NCBI RefSeq assembly: GCF_900115175.1
Contig: NZ_FOYV01000001.1
Span: 2,294,001 to 2,358,000 of the forward strand
Direction: 5' to 3'
From: Marinobacter gudaonensis
GTDB taxonomy: Bacteria > Pseudomonadota > Gammaproteobacteria > Pseudomonadales > Oleiphilaceae
DNA length: 64,000 nt
Shown here: in pieces, positions 6,956 through 16,378 of the stretch
Numbering within the stretch: the stretch's first letter is position 1
Layout of the letters: the number at the start of each line of letters is the position of its first letter
Program-made: the position numbers and the translations under genes
Notes under the pieces: model-generated
Database searches by the model: none
The model's input: the letters and a program-made list of their open reading frames with translations, nothing else
What the model was told of the DNA's origin: nothing

Positions 6956-9249
6956 CGCTCAAGGTTGCCGTTCGGACATTGTGTGAGTTTGCCGCCCGAA
7001 AGGGCGATCTGGATTTCCGCTATACCCCGGCGCCGAGTGCCGAGGAGGGCATCGCCGGCCATCAGGCGATCCAGTCCCGGCGAGGTTACGGCTACCAAAG
7101 TGAGTACCCGCTGACCGGTGAATGCCTGGGCTTGCTGCTTTCCGGACGGGCCGATATCTACAATTCGCACCGCGGCCGACTGGAGGAAATCAAGACCCAC
7201 CGGGGCGACCTCTCCCGGATCCGTGAGCACCAGCGGGCGCTCCACCGGGCCCAGCTTAGAGCCTACGGCGCGCTTCTGTGTCGACAGGAAAACGTCAAAA
7301 CCCTGGAAATGGCGCTGATTTACTACGACACGGGTAGGGACAAGGAAACGCCAGTGGTGGAGACCGCCAGTGCCGAGGAGCTCTGGCAGGAACTGGAAGT
7401 TCTTTGTGGTGAATACAAGGCCTGGGCCGAACAGGAGGCGCATCACCGCGAGCAGCGGAATGCCCTGCTCTCAGGCCTTACCTTTCCCTTTTCCGCGTTC
7501 CGCCCCCGACAGCGCCAGCTGGCGGAGACGGTGTACAAGAACTCGGTAAAGTCTGGCGTCCTGTTGCTGGAAGCTCCCACTGGTCTGGGCAAGACCCTCG
7601 GGACCTTGTTTCCCGCGTTGATGGCGATGCCGACTGCGGAACAGGATCGGCTATTTTATCTCACCTGCCGCAACACCGCCCGGCAGCTCGCCATGGATGC
7701 GGTGGCCCGCTTGCGTTCGGCTCAAAGCGCCCGGAAATGGCCACTGCGAACCCTGGAACTGGTCTCCAAAGACGACGCCTGCGAACACCCGGACAAAGCC
7801 TGTCATGGCGAATCCTGCCCCCTGGCCAAAGGCTTTTTCGACCGGCTGCCCGATGCCCGGGCCGAAGCCGCTCAGACCGAAGGCACACTGGATCAGCACA
7901 GGTTGGCGAAGATCGCCGCCGGTCACGATATTTGCCCCTATTTTCTGGCTCAGGAAATGGCCCGTTGGAGCGATGTGGTGATCGGCGACGTGAACCGGCT
8001 GTTTGATCAATCCGCCCTGCTCCATGGATTGATTGGCCAGAACAACTGGAAGGCCAGTGTACTGGTGGACGAGGCCCACAATCTGGTGGACCGGGGGCGG
8101 GGTATGTACTCGGTTCGGCTGGATCAGCAGCGTTTGCTGAGGATCAAGAAGACAGCGCCGAAGCCTCTGAAATCCGCCATCGACCGCACAGCCCGCGCCT
8201 GGCAGAGCCTCATCCGCGATCACCAGGCCGGGGATGAAACCCCGGTGTTTCTGGAATCGCTGCCAGCCCAGTTGCTGGGCGCCCTGCAGGCGATGGTTTC
8301 CAGCCTTACCGATTACCTGGCCGACCATCCGCCGGACCTGGCGCTTCAGGAGCTGCTGTTCGAAAGCGTGGCTTTCATGAAACTGGCGGACACCTTCGGC
8401 GACCACTCCCTGTGCGAGCTCCAGCGGGCCGGCCGGGGCCGCGCCAGCCTGAGCATCCAGAACCTGGTGCCCGCCGATTTCCTGCGCGAACGGTTTGCCG
8501 CGGCGCACTCGGTACTGCTGTTCTCCGCGACTCTGAGCCCGGGCCCCTACTACCGGGACCTGCTAGGCCTGCCGGAGGATGCCCGCTTTACCGCCCTGCC
8601 CAGTCCATTCAGCGCCGACCAGCTTCAGGTGCAGTTCACGCCCGGAATCAGTACCCGCCAGGTTCACCGGGAGGCGTCGTTGCCACCGATCGCCGACCTG
8701 ATTGCCCGCCAGTTCCGCGAGCGGCCCGGGCATTACCTGGCGTTTTTCAGCAGCTTCCGGTACGCCCGGCAGGTCAGTGAAGCACTGGCCCGGCAGGCGC
8801 CGGATGTGCCCCAGCGATCACAGGAGCCTGGCATGTCGGCCCGGCAACGGACGGAGTTTCTGGCCGGATTCCGGGAGCCGGAGGGCACCGTGGCGTTTGC
8901 GGTGCTGGGCGGGGTGTTCAGCGAGGGCATTGATCTGCCCGGTGACCAGTTGATCGGCGCCTTTGTGGCCACGCTCGGCCTGCCGCCTTTCGATGCCTGG
9001 CACGAGATCCTGAAAGCCCGCCTCGAGCAGCGCTTTCACTCGGGTTACGAGTACACCTATCTGATTCCGGGGTTGCAGAAAGTGGCCCAGGCGGCGGGCC
9101 GGGTTATCCGCACCCCGGAGGATCGGGGCGTGATCTGGCTGATTGATGACCGTTTCCTGCAGCCCGGAGTCAATCGGCTGCTGCCCCGGTGGTGGTTTGC
9201 GGCGCCTGAAGGCCCGGGGCTCTCGGGCGAGTCTTCAGCGAACGGTTGA
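6952..9249 (+). CDS. PD-(D/E)xK nuclease fused to an XPD/DinG-type Fe-S helicase
   Basis: A 765-residue protein starting at the ATG that overlaps the preceding stop. Residues 55-110 look like a Cas4/RecB-type nuclease: GRADIY gives D68, LEEIKT gives E79 and K81, followed by HRAQLRAYGALL. The helicase part has Walker A EAPTGLGKT (K214), an iron-sulphur insertion with C277, C284, C289 and C328, the DEAH box from D373, and C-terminal motifs FSEGIDLPG and QAAGRVIRTPEDRG. This is the XPD/DinG superfamily-2 type (5'-3' unwinding). With the coupled FAN1-like gene it suggests unwinding plus cutting of damaged or branched DNA. The last 80 bases overlap fruR on the other strand. Confidence 0.9.
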   Translation: MTLKVAVRTLCEFAARKGDLDFRYTPAPSAEEGIAGHQAIQSRRGYGYQSEYPLTGECLGLLLSGRADIYNSHRGRLEEIKTHRGDLSRIREHQRALHRAQLRAYGALLCRQENVKTLEMALIYYDTGRDKETPVVETASAEELWQELEVLCGEYKAWAEQEAHHREQRNALLSGLTFPFSAFRPRQRQLAETVYKNSVKSGVLLLEAPTGLGKTLGTLFPALMAMPTAEQDRLFYLTCRNTARQLAMDAVARLRSAQSARKWPLRTLELVSKDDACEHPDKACHGESCPLAKGFFDRLPDARAEAAQTEGTLDQHRLAKIAAGHDICPYFLAQEMARWSDVVIGDVNRLFDQSALLHGLIGQNNWKASVLVDEAHNLVDRGRGMYSVRLDQQRLLRIKKTAPKPLKSAIDRTARAWQSLIRDHQAGDETPVFLESLPAQLLGALQAMVSSLTDYLADHPPDLALQELLFESVAFMKLADTFGDHSLCELQRAGRGRASLSIQNLVPADFLRERFAAAHSVLLFSATLSPGPYYRDLLGLPEDARFTALPSPFSADQLQVQFTPGISTRQVHREASLPPIADLIARQFRERPGHYLAFFSSFRYARQVSEALARQAPDVPQRSQEPGMSARQRTEFLAGFREPEGTVAFAVLGGVFSEGIDLPGDQLIGAFVATLGLPPFDAWHEILKARLEQRFHSGYEYTYLIPGLQKVAQAAGRVIRTPEDRGVIWLIDDRFLQPGVNRLLPRWWFAAPEGPGLSGESSANG

Positions 9250-10204
9250 TGGTGACCGTCTTGCAGGGGGTTCCCGGCTCCAGCGCCGCCATGGCCTGAT
9301 CGAGCGTAGCCCGGGCGATGGCTTCGTGGTCCTGGGGCAGGGAGTTGACGGAAACCGGCAGGAAATCCAGCAGCCGGTCATCGCCGAAGGTGGCGAGGCG
9401 CAACTGCTGCGGGAGCCCGTCCGGCAGGTCCAGCAACACGTCCAGCACACCCTGGAGCAGGGTATAGGAAGCAGTCACCAGAGCGTCTGGCAGCCCGTGC
9501 TCCTGCAGAATCCGGGTCATCATGGTGGCCCCGGAATCCCGGTCGTAATGGGGACCGCTTTCGACCAGAGGGCTGACACCCGCCTCGTTGGCCGCAGCCA
9601 GGAAGCCTTTTCGCCGGTCGCGGGTCATGGCCAGTTCCGGCACCGCGTCCAGCCAGGCGATGCGGGCGGTGTCGGGTGCAAGTACCGAGCGGGTCAGTTC
9701 CTGGGCGGCCGCGCGATTGTCGCTGAGCACGCAGAGCAGCTGGTCGGGTGACTGGGCCCGATCCACCGCCACCACCGGTAACCCGGCCTTCTGCAACTGG
9801 GGGTAGAAGGGATCGTCTGGCGCCAGGGCGCTGGCCACGATAAGCACATCGCACCGCCTTGCTTTCAGGGATCTTGCCAGTTCCTTCTCGGTGTCGGGGT
9901 TGTCATCCGAGCCTGCAATCAGTAATTGATAGCCCCGGGCGCGGGCGCCCTGTTCCAGCAGCTTGGCCAGTCGGGCGTAACTGGTGTTTTCCAGATCCGG
10001 CAGGATGAAGCCGAGGGTGCGGCTGGCCCCACCCCTGAGAGCTGCGGCCTGGGTATCCACCTGAAAATCGTGGGCCTGGGCCACCGCCAGCACCTTGTCG
10101 ATGGTTTCGGCCTTGATGCGCCGGGCCGGCCCCTGGCCGTTGAGCACGTAACTGGCGGTGGTTCTGGATACGCCGGCCAGTCGGGCCAGTTCCGCAAGCG
10201 TCAT
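9170..10204 (-). CDS. fruR: LacI-family fructose operon repressor FruR (Cra)
   Basis: A 344-residue LacI-type regulator. Residues 1-60 contain the helix-turn-helix and hinge (MTLAELARLAGVSRTTASYV, VLNGQ), and the rest is the periplasmic-binding-protein-like effector domain ending in KTVTINRSLKTR, as in FruR/Cra of enterics and pseudomonads (about 330 residues). The last 17 residues are an extension. FruR binds fructose 1-phosphate, which releases it from fru operators. It is divergent from fruB with a 147-base spacer holding a matching palindrome. Its 3' end overlaps the convergent helicase gene by 80 bases. Confidence 0.93.
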   Translation of the reverse strand: MTLAELARLAGVSRTTASYVLNGQGPARRIKAETIDKVLAVAQAHDFQVDTQAAALRGGASRTLGFILPDLENTSYARLAKLLEQGARARGYQLLIAGSDDNPDTEKELARSLKARRCDVLIVASALAPDDPFYPQLQKAGLPVVAVDRAQSPDQLLCVLSDNRAAAQELTRSVLAPDTARIAWLDAVPELAMTRDRRKGFLAAANEAGVSPLVESGPHYDRDSGATMMTRILQEHGLPDALVTASYTLLQGVLDVLLDLPDGLPQQLRLATFGDDRLLDFLPVSVNSLPQDHEAIARATLDQAMAALEPGTPCKTVTINRSLKTRPRAPGLQAPQTTTGAAAD

Positions 10205-10272
10205 GGTGAACCGCTCCCCTCAAAGATTGCTTGATTTCTGATCATATCTGTTTCATCATCGATTTTAAGCAT

Positions 10273-10288
10273 GCTGACACGATTCAGC
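10273..10288. promoter_or_regulatory. Probable FruR operator
   Basis: GCTGACACGATTCAGC is a near-perfect palindrome (GCTGA...TCAGC) that agrees with the FruR/Cra consensus GCTGAAACGTTTCAGC at 13 of 16 positions. It lies 64 bases before fruB and 69 bases before fruR, where it could repress both. Confidence 0.75.
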
Positions 10289-10351
10289 AAACAAAAACGA
10301 CGACGCGTTACCAGAACGGCATGCGCGACCAGAACAAAAAGCGAGGCACAC

Positions 10352-13183
10352 ATGCTGACGCTCACCGCCAACGACGTTCGACTGGGTGCCAGGGCCACAG
10401 ACTGGCAGGATGCCCTGACCCAGGCAGCCCAGGACCTTGAACAGGCCGGCCGCACCGCCACCGCTTACCGGGACGGCATGATGGCCCGGGAACGGCAATC
10501 TTCCACGGTCCTGGGCAACGGCATCGCCATTCCCCACGGCACACCCGAAAGCCGCGAGGCGGTACTGGCCACCGGAATCCGGCTGCTCCAATTTCCGGAT
10601 GGCGTTACCTGGCACGACGGCGCCCGCGTTCACGTGCTGGTGGCCATTGCCGCCCAGTCGGACGAACACCTGGAGATTCTCCGCCACCTTACCCGCGTGC
10701 TGGACAAACCCGGCCTTGCGGGCAAGCTTGCCCGAGCCACGGATGCCGAGGAGCTGGTGGCATTGCTGTCGAAAGCCCCCGCAGTGGCCAAGTGCGACAG
10801 CGAGACCCTGTGTCTGGGCGTCGACGCAACCACCCCGAACGAGCTGGCCCTGGTGGCGGCGGCGCGACTGCAAAGTCTGCACTGTGTGGACACCGAATTT
10901 CTTGCCAGCATCATTGGCCAGCCGCTGGTGGAACTGGGCCAGGGTTTCTGGCTGACCCACCATACCGTTGGCGCCCGGCGTCCGACCCTGTCGCTGGCGA
11001 CTCCCAAGCGCACCAGTCCTGGGCTGCGAGGGGTGTTCTGCCTGGCTGGCCACGGCGACGAATGTCACGACCTGCTCGATCGCATGGATCATTTCCTGGC
11101 CAGCGGCGAGCCGATCGACGGCCTGAACGCCGAGGCCGTGCTGGCCAGACTGTCCGGGGAAGCGGCCGATGCGGTCACCGCCAGGGTGACCCTGCTCAAT
11201 ACCCACGGCCTGCACGCCCGGCCCGCCAAACAGCTGGTGCAGGAGGCGCGTCGCCACAATGCCGCCATCCGGATTCGACTGCAGGAAGGCGACGGCAGTG
11301 CCGTGTCGGCCACCAGCCTCACCCGGGTGATCGGTCTGGGCGCCCGCCGGGGCCAGACGCTCCTGTTATCGGCAACCGGAGACGAGGCCCGACAGGCCAT
11401 TCATGCCTTGACCCGGGCCATTGAAGACGGCTTGGGCGAAACCGTGTCGCCCCTGCGCCAGGCCGAGCAGCCCTCCGCCGAGCCGCAAGCTCAACCCGCC
11501 GAACCCCTGGCCGATGACCAGCCTGTGAAAGCCGTGGCGGCCTCGCCGGGCCTGGCGCTGGCGCCGGCGTTCGTCATGCGGCAGCCGGTACTGGACTATT
11601 CGGCATCGGCGGCAGACGGTGAACATGAGATCCAGCGTCTGAACCGGGCCCTGGACGACTCGGACGGCCAGTTGCGCAGCCTGATCCGGCAGGCGGAAGG
11701 CGGCGAAGCCGCGCCGATTCTCTCGGTGCACGTCGAAATGCTGCAGGACGAGGATCTGTATCAGGCCGCGCTGGAAGCAATCAACGAAGGCGGCTCCGCG
11801 GAGGCCGGCTGGTGGCAGGCCATCGATACCGCCGCCCGGGCCCAGGAAGCCCTGGCCGATCGTCTGCTGGCGGAACGCGCCGCGGATCTTCGGGATGTCG
11901 GCCGCCGGGTGCTGGCCAATCTCTGCGGTGTCGCCATGCCCACACCACCGGACACGCCCTACGTGCTGGTGGCCGACGACCTCGGTCCATCGGACGTGGC
12001 CCGGCTGGACACCACCCGGGTGCGGGGCCTGGTAACCGCCCGGGGCGGCGCCACCTCCCACAGCGCCATCCTGGCAAGGGCCCTGGGCCTGCCGGCGGTC
12101 GTGGGGGCCGGTGAGCGCATACTCACTGTTGCCGACGGTGCCAACCTGGTGGTGGATGGCGAGCGGGGCTGCATCGTGCCCAATCCGGGCCCCGAACGGT
12201 GCGAGAAAATCCGCCGCCGGTTGCAGCAGTTGGACGACCTCCAGGCGCAAGCCCACGACCGCCGGCATCAGCCCGCCACCACCCGGGATGGCCACACCAT
12301 CGAGGTCTGCGCCAACCTGGGCAACACCGCCCACACGCCGGATGCGGTGGACCGGGGCGCGGACGGTGTTGGACTGCTGCGTACCGAATTCATTTTCATG
12401 GCCCATCCGGAAGCGCCGGATCTGGCGACCCAGGTGCGCGAGTACCGGCACGCGTTCGATGCCCTGAACGGCTTGCCCCTGGTGGCCCGTACGCTGGACG
12501 TGGGCGGTGACAAACCTCTGGATTACTGGCCGCTGCCCCAGGAGGACAACCCGTTTTTGGGCATGCGGGGTATCCGGCTGTCGCTCACTCGCCCGGACAT
12601 CCTGGAAACCCAGGTGCGGGCCCTGCTGACCGCCGCCGGCGACCGGCCCCTGCGCATCATGTTCCCCATGGTGAAGGATGTCGAAGAGTTCCGGGCGGCT
12701 CGGGCCATCGTCTCCCGGGTGCAGGCGGAAGTGGCGGCGAGTGATGTCCAGGTGGGCGTGATGATCGAAGTGCCGTCCTGCGCCTTGCTGGCCTCAACCC
12801 TGGCGCCGGAAGTGGATTTCTTCTCCGTCGGCACCAACGATCTGACCCAGTACACCCTGGCCATCGACCGTGGCCACGGCCAGCTCTCGGCGGAATCGGA
12901 CGGTCTGCACCCCTCGGTGCTGCGGCTGATCCGCATGACCGTGGAGGCGGCCCATGCCCACGATCGCTGGGTTGGGGTGTGCGGCGAGCTGGCCTCGGAC
13001 CCCCAGGCCATTCCGGTACTGGTGGGCCTGGAGGTGGACGAACTGTCGGTGACCAGTCGCCGCGTGCCCCTGGTGAAGGCCTGTATTCGAGGCCTCAGCC
13101 TTGAAAATGCCCGTCGCCAGGCCGAGGCGGCCCTGTCCCTGGCAACTGCGGCCGAGGTGCGTGATGCCCTGGAGGCCTGGTGA
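10352..13183 (+). CDS. fruB: Fructose PTS multiphosphoryl transfer protein (EIIA-HPr-EI)
   Basis: A 943-residue cytoplasmic fusion. The ATG at 10352 follows a GAGG ribosome site; an in-frame start 27 codons upstream would cover the operator. Domains: fructose-type EIIA (1-145, phospho-histidine H62 in AIPHGT); a linker domain; HPr (about 270-360, H288 in GLHARPA); and full Enzyme I (about 390-940, H570 in GGATSHSA, C-terminal CGELASDP active-site region). One polypeptide thus carries phosphate from PEP to the FruA EIIB domain, making fructose uptake independent of separate EI and HPr. This arrangement is usual in pseudomonads, which often have fructose as the only PTS sugar. The stop overlaps the fruK start by one base. 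Confidence 0.97.
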   Translation: MLTLTANDVRLGARATDWQDALTQAAQDLEQAGRTATAYRDGMMARERQSSTVLGNGIAIPHGTPESREAVLATGIRLLQFPDGVTWHDGARVHVLVAIAAQSDEHLEILRHLTRVLDKPGLAGKLARATDAEELVALLSKAPAVAKCDSETLCLGVDATTPNELALVAAARLQSLHCVDTEFLASIIGQPLVELGQGFWLTHHTVGARRPTLSLATPKRTSPGLRGVFCLAGHGDECHDLLDRMDHFLASGEPIDGLNAEAVLARLSGEAADAVTARVTLLNTHGLHARPAKQLVQEARRHNAAIRIRLQEGDGSAVSATSLTRVIGLGARRGQTLLLSATGDEARQAIHALTRAIEDGLGETVSPLRQAEQPSAEPQAQPAEPLADDQPVKAVAASPGLALAPAFVMRQPVLDYSASAADGEHEIQRLNRALDDSDGQLRSLIRQAEGGEAAPILSVHVEMLQDEDLYQAALEAINEGGSAEAGWWQAIDTAARAQEALADRLLAERAADLRDVGRRVLANLCGVAMPTPPDTPYVLVADDLGPSDVARLDTTRVRGLVTARGGATSHSAILARALGLPAVVGAGERILTVADGANLVVDGERGCIVPNPGPERCEKIRRRLQQLDDLQAQAHDRRHQPATTRDGHTIEVCANLGNTAHTPDAVDRGADGVGLLRTEFIFMAHPEAPDLATQVREYRHAFDALNGLPLVARTLDVGGDKPLDYWPLPQEDNPFLGMRGIRLSLTRPDILETQVRALLTAAGDRPLRIMFPMVKDVEEFRAARAIVSRVQAEVAASDVQVGVMIEVPSCALLASTLAPEVDFFSVGTNDLTQYTLAIDRGHGQLSAESDGLHPSVLRLIRMTVEAAHAHDRWVGVCGELASDPQAIPVLVGLEVDELSVTSRRVPLVKACIRGLSLENARRQAEAALSLATAAEVRDALEAW

Positions 13184-14148
13184 TGGCCAAGGTTCTTACT
13201 GTGACCCTGAACCCGGCCCTGGATCTGAGTGTCGAAACCCAGGTGTTGGTTCCGGGGGAGGTCAATCGCACCGGCAATACCCGGCTGGAGCCGGCCGGGA
13301 AGGGCATCAACGTGGCCCGTGTGCTGGCGAGCCTGGGCCATGCGGTCACGGTGACCGGCCTGCTGGGCGAGGCCAATGCCGGGCCCTTTGAACGACTGTT
13401 CGAGGTTGAGGGCCTGGATGACCAGTTTGTTCGTATCCCGGGCCAGAATCGCATCAACATCAAGATCGCCGAGAACGGCGGCCGGATGACCGACCTGAAC
13501 GGGCCGGGTTTCCGGGTGCCGGACGATGTCCTGAATCGCCTGCAAGACCGGTTGGCACCATTGTTGACGACCTGTGACGCGGTGGTGATTGCCGGCAGCC
13601 TGCCCGCGGACCTGCCGGCGCCTGCAGTAGCAAGCCTGGTTCGGCAGGCCGCGGATGCCGGCAAGCCCGTGTGGTTGGACGCCAGTGGCGAGGGCCTGGA
13701 GGCCGGCCTCAAGGCGGGGCCTTTCGCCGTAAAACCCAACACCGAGGAACTCTCGGAGTGGCTGGGCACGCCGTTGACGAACCTGGCTTCTGTGGCCAAC
13801 GCGGTTGCCCGCCTGCATGACAGTGGTATCGCCAATGCGGTGGTGTCCATGGGCGCGGACGGCGTGTTGTGGTCCTCGCCCAGGGGCAGTCTGCGATCCC
13901 GGGTACCGCCGGTGCCGGTGGTCAGCACCGTGTGTGCAGGCGATACCCTGCTGGCGGGCATGCTCCATGGCGTGCTCGCGGGTCAGCCTGATGACGCGGT
14001 ACTGGCATTTGCCACCGCCCTCTCGGCCGAATGTGTGCGTCATATCGGGGTGGGAAACCCCGAGGCGCCGGACTTTTCTTCCCTTCTCCAACAGACCCGG
14101 GTGCAGGCATGGCCCGTGGACAATAAGACCGGAGAGATGCCGTTATGA
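13183..14148 (+). CDS. fruK: 1-phosphofructokinase
   Basis: A 321-residue PfkB-family kinase that makes fructose 1,6-bisphosphate from the fructose 1-phosphate delivered by FruBA. Family features: TLNPALDLSV at the N-terminus with substrate-binding Asp, GGxGIN-like AGKGINVARVLASLG near residue 40, and the C-terminal PfkB signature VCAGDTLLAGM with the catalytic aspartate. A GTG just before the chosen ATG is also possible. It is coupled to fruB (TGATG) and to fruA (ATGA overlap). Its product drains the FruR effector, so it also closes the control loop. Confidence 0.96.
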   Translation: MAKVLTVTLNPALDLSVETQVLVPGEVNRTGNTRLEPAGKGINVARVLASLGHAVTVTGLLGEANAGPFERLFEVEGLDDQFVRIPGQNRINIKIAENGGRMTDLNGPGFRVPDDVLNRLQDRLAPLLTTCDAVVIAGSLPADLPAPAVASLVRQAADAGKPVWLDASGEGLEAGLKAGPFAVKPNTEELSEWLGTPLTNLASVANAVARLHDSGIANAVVSMGADGVLWSSPRGSLRSRVPPVPVVSTVCAGDTLLAGMLHGVLAGQPDDAVLAFATALSAECVRHIGVGNPEAPDFSSLLQQTRVQAWPVDNKTGEMPL

Positions 14149-15908
14149 ATCTGATCATTGTGACTGCCTGTCCCCAGGGCGTGGCAACCCGTTTTCTTGC
14201 CGCCCGGGCCCTGGAGCGGGCCGCGAACCGGCGAGGCTGGTCGGTAACCACCGACAGCCGGGGGCCGGATGGGCAAGCGGGCAGCTTGCCCGATGCGTCC
14301 ACGATCGAGAATGCCGATCTGGTCATCGCCGCGCTGGGCGTGCCGGTGAATCTCGATGCCTACACCGGCAAACCTCTCCTGCAGGTGCCGGTGACGGCGG
14401 CGCTTCCGGATCCGGACGCCATTCTCGACCGAGCGAGGGCAGAAGCCGCGCCCTGGGCCCCGGCCAACGCTGGCGCGTCGCTTGAGGCCTCCGGCCATGC
14501 TGAGGCCAATGGGTCAGGCGGCAAGCGAATCGTTGCGGTAACCGCCTGCCCAACCGGCGTTGCCCACACCTTTATGGCCGCCGAGGCGCTGACCGCCGCC
14601 GCGGAATCGGCGGGCCACCAGATCCGGGTCGAAACCCAGGGCTCGGTAGGCGCCCAGGATCCCCTGACCGGGGATGAGATCGCCAACGCCGACGTGGTCA
14701 TTCTGGCCTGCGACATTGAGGTGGATCCTGGCCGGTTTGCCGGCAAGCGGGTGTGGCGTACCTCCACAGGCGCGGCCCTGAAAAAGCCTGCCGATACCAT
14801 TCGCGATGCCCTGGCCGAGGCGAAGGTTCTTGAGTCTGGTCCGCAGAAGGCGGCCAGCAGTGCCGGCGGCGGTGAAAAGCGGGGACCCTACAAGCATCTG
14901 CTGACCGGCGTGTCGTTTATGCTGCCCATGGTGGTGGCCGGCGGCCTGCTGATTGCCCTGTCGTTCGTGTTTGGTATTGAAGCCTTCCAGCAGGAAGGCA
15001 CCCTGGCGGCCGCCCTCATGCAGATCGGCGGTGGCACTGCCTTCAAGCTGATGATTCCGTTGCTGGCCGGATACATCGCCTGGTCCATTGCTGACCGCCC
15101 GGGCCTGGCGCCGGGGATGATCGGCGGCTTCCTGGCCGGCGAACTGGGCGCCGGTTTTCTGGGCGGCATCGTGGCCGGGTTTCTTGCCGGCTATGTGGCG
15201 CGCTTTATCAGCCAGAAGCTGCCGATGCCGGAAAGCATCGAGTCCCTGAAGCCGATCCTGATCATTCCCCTGCTGGCCAGCCTGGTGACGGGGCTGGGGA
15301 TGATCTATGTGATCGGCGAGCCCATGGCCGCGATCATGGATGGTCTGACCGGCTTCCTGGAAAGCATGGGCACCACCAATGCCATCCTGCTGGGCGGTAT
15401 CCTCGGTGCCATGATGTGCTTCGACCTGGGCGGCCCGGTGAACAAGGCCGCCTACACCTTCGGGGTCGGGCTGTTGTCGGAAGGCAGTGGCGGTTCGGCC
15501 CCCATGGCGGCGATTATGGCCGCGGGTATGGTGCCGGCCATCGGTATGGGCGTGGCCTCCTTCGTGGCGCGGCGCAAGTTTGCGGAGGCCGAGCGCCAGG
15601 CCGGGCGGGCCTCGTTTGTGCTGGGCCTGTGCTTCATTTCCGAAGGCGCCATCCCCTTCATGGCCAAGGATCCCTTGCGGGTGATTCCGGTGTGCATGAT
15701 TGGCGGGGCCATCACCGGCGCTCTGTCCATGTTGTTCGCCGTCAAGCTGATGGCGCCCCATGGCGGCCTGTTCGTGTTGGCCATTCCCCATGCGGTGAGT
15801 GCGGTACTGCCCTACCTGCTGGCGATTGCTGTGGGTTCGCTGGTCATCGGTTTTGGCTACGCGCTGGTGAAAACCGGCAAGGCGGAAGTGGCGGCTGCGG
15901 CAGGTTAA
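14145..15908 (+). CDS. fruA: Fructose PTS permease EIIB'-EIIB-EIIC
   Basis: A 587-residue membrane protein. Two tandem EIIB-like domains come first: residues 1-100 with VTACPQGVATRF (the degenerate IIB' copy) and residues 125-225 with VTACPTGVAHTFMAAEAL, whose cysteine is the phosphorylation site. A hydrophobic EIIC channel of about ten segments (residues 245-580) follows, with the family loops GGPVNKAAYTF and CFISEGAIPF. It imports fructose as fructose 1-phosphate. It overlaps fruK by 4 bases and ends the operon at a hairpin. Confidence 0.97.
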   Translation: MNLIIVTACPQGVATRFLAARALERAANRRGWSVTTDSRGPDGQAGSLPDASTIENADLVIAALGVPVNLDAYTGKPLLQVPVTAALPDPDAILDRARAEAAPWAPANAGASLEASGHAEANGSGGKRIVAVTACPTGVAHTFMAAEALTAAAESAGHQIRVETQGSVGAQDPLTGDEIANADVVILACDIEVDPGRFAGKRVWRTSTGAALKKPADTIRDALAEAKVLESGPQKAASSAGGGEKRGPYKHLLTGVSFMLPMVVAGGLLIALSFVFGIEAFQQEGTLAAALMQIGGGTAFKLMIPLLAGYIAWSIADRPGLAPGMIGGFLAGELGAGFLGGIVAGFLAGYVARFISQKLPMPESIESLKPILIIPLLASLVTGLGMIYVIGEPMAAIMDGLTGFLESMGTTNAILLGGILGAMMCFDLGGPVNKAAYTFGVGLLSEGSGGSAPMAAIMAAGMVPAIGMGVASFVARRKFAEAERQAGRASFVLGLCFISEGAIPFMAKDPLRVIPVCMIGGAITGALSMLFAVKLMAPHGGLFVLAIPHAVSAVLPYLLAIAVGSLVIGFGYALVKTGKAEVAAAAG

Positions 15909-15918
15909 CAGGGGAAAC

Positions 15919-15940
15919 ATGGCCCTCAAACGAGGGCCAT
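15919..15940. terminator. Short bidirectional terminator-like hairpin
   Basis: ATGGCCCTC and GAGGGCCAT pair perfectly over 9 bp around the loop AAAC, between the convergent ends of fruA and the VOC gene. There is no clear U tract on either side, so function in termination is likely but not certain. Confidence 0.6.
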
Positions 15941-15946
15941 CGGAGT

Positions 15947-16318
15947 TTAGCCGAACACAAAAAACGCCAGCTTGTTGCCGTCCGGATCCTTTACGTAGGC
16001 GCCGTAGAACTGGTCGGGAATTCTTTGGCCAGGCTCGCCGTCGCAGGTCGCTCCAAGCTCGATCGCCTTTTTATAAAGGGCGTCTACGGATTCTTTCGAG
16101 CCGGCCGGAATGGCAACCATATTGCCATTGCCAGGATGGTTTGGCTGCTCGTTGTAGGGTACACACACGGCCAGCATCGGGGAGCTCATGTTTTTGCCGA
16201 TGAAGGCGATGCGACCCATATCGAGCAGCACCTTGACGCCTTGATCGCCGAGCAGGTCTGTGTAGAAGGCCTTGGCTTTCGCCATGTCACTGACGCCGAG
16301 GGTAACGTATCCAATCAT
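15947..16318 (-). CDS. VOC (glyoxalase/bleomycin-resistance fold) family protein
   Basis: A 123-residue single-module VOC protein: MIGYVTLGVSDMAKAKAFY opens the first beta-alpha-beta unit and YGAYVKDPDGNKLAFF closes the second. Members are metal-dependent lyases, dioxygenases or binding proteins, and often stay uncharacterised; substrate cannot be inferred. It is the last gene of the leftward signalling cluster, 60 bases downstream of the diguanylate cyclase, and converges on fruA. Confidence 0.85.
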   Translation of the reverse strand: MIGYVTLGVSDMAKAKAFYTDLLGDQGVKVLLDMGRIAFIGKNMSSPMLAVCVPYNEQPNHPGNGNMVAIPAGSKESVDALYKKAIELGATCDGEPGQRIPDQFYGAYVKDPDGNKLAFFVFG

Positions 16319-16378
16319 GGTGGTTCTCCGTTTATCGTGGTTGCAGGCGATATCAATACGTTGAAAGGCGGCTCGGGA

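Noticed and set aside
5246..9249. Reading the nuclease plus helicase pair as an anti-phage defence island
   Set aside because: Composition matches the surrounding core genes, there is no integrase, toxin or other defence gene nearby, and both families have repair roles.
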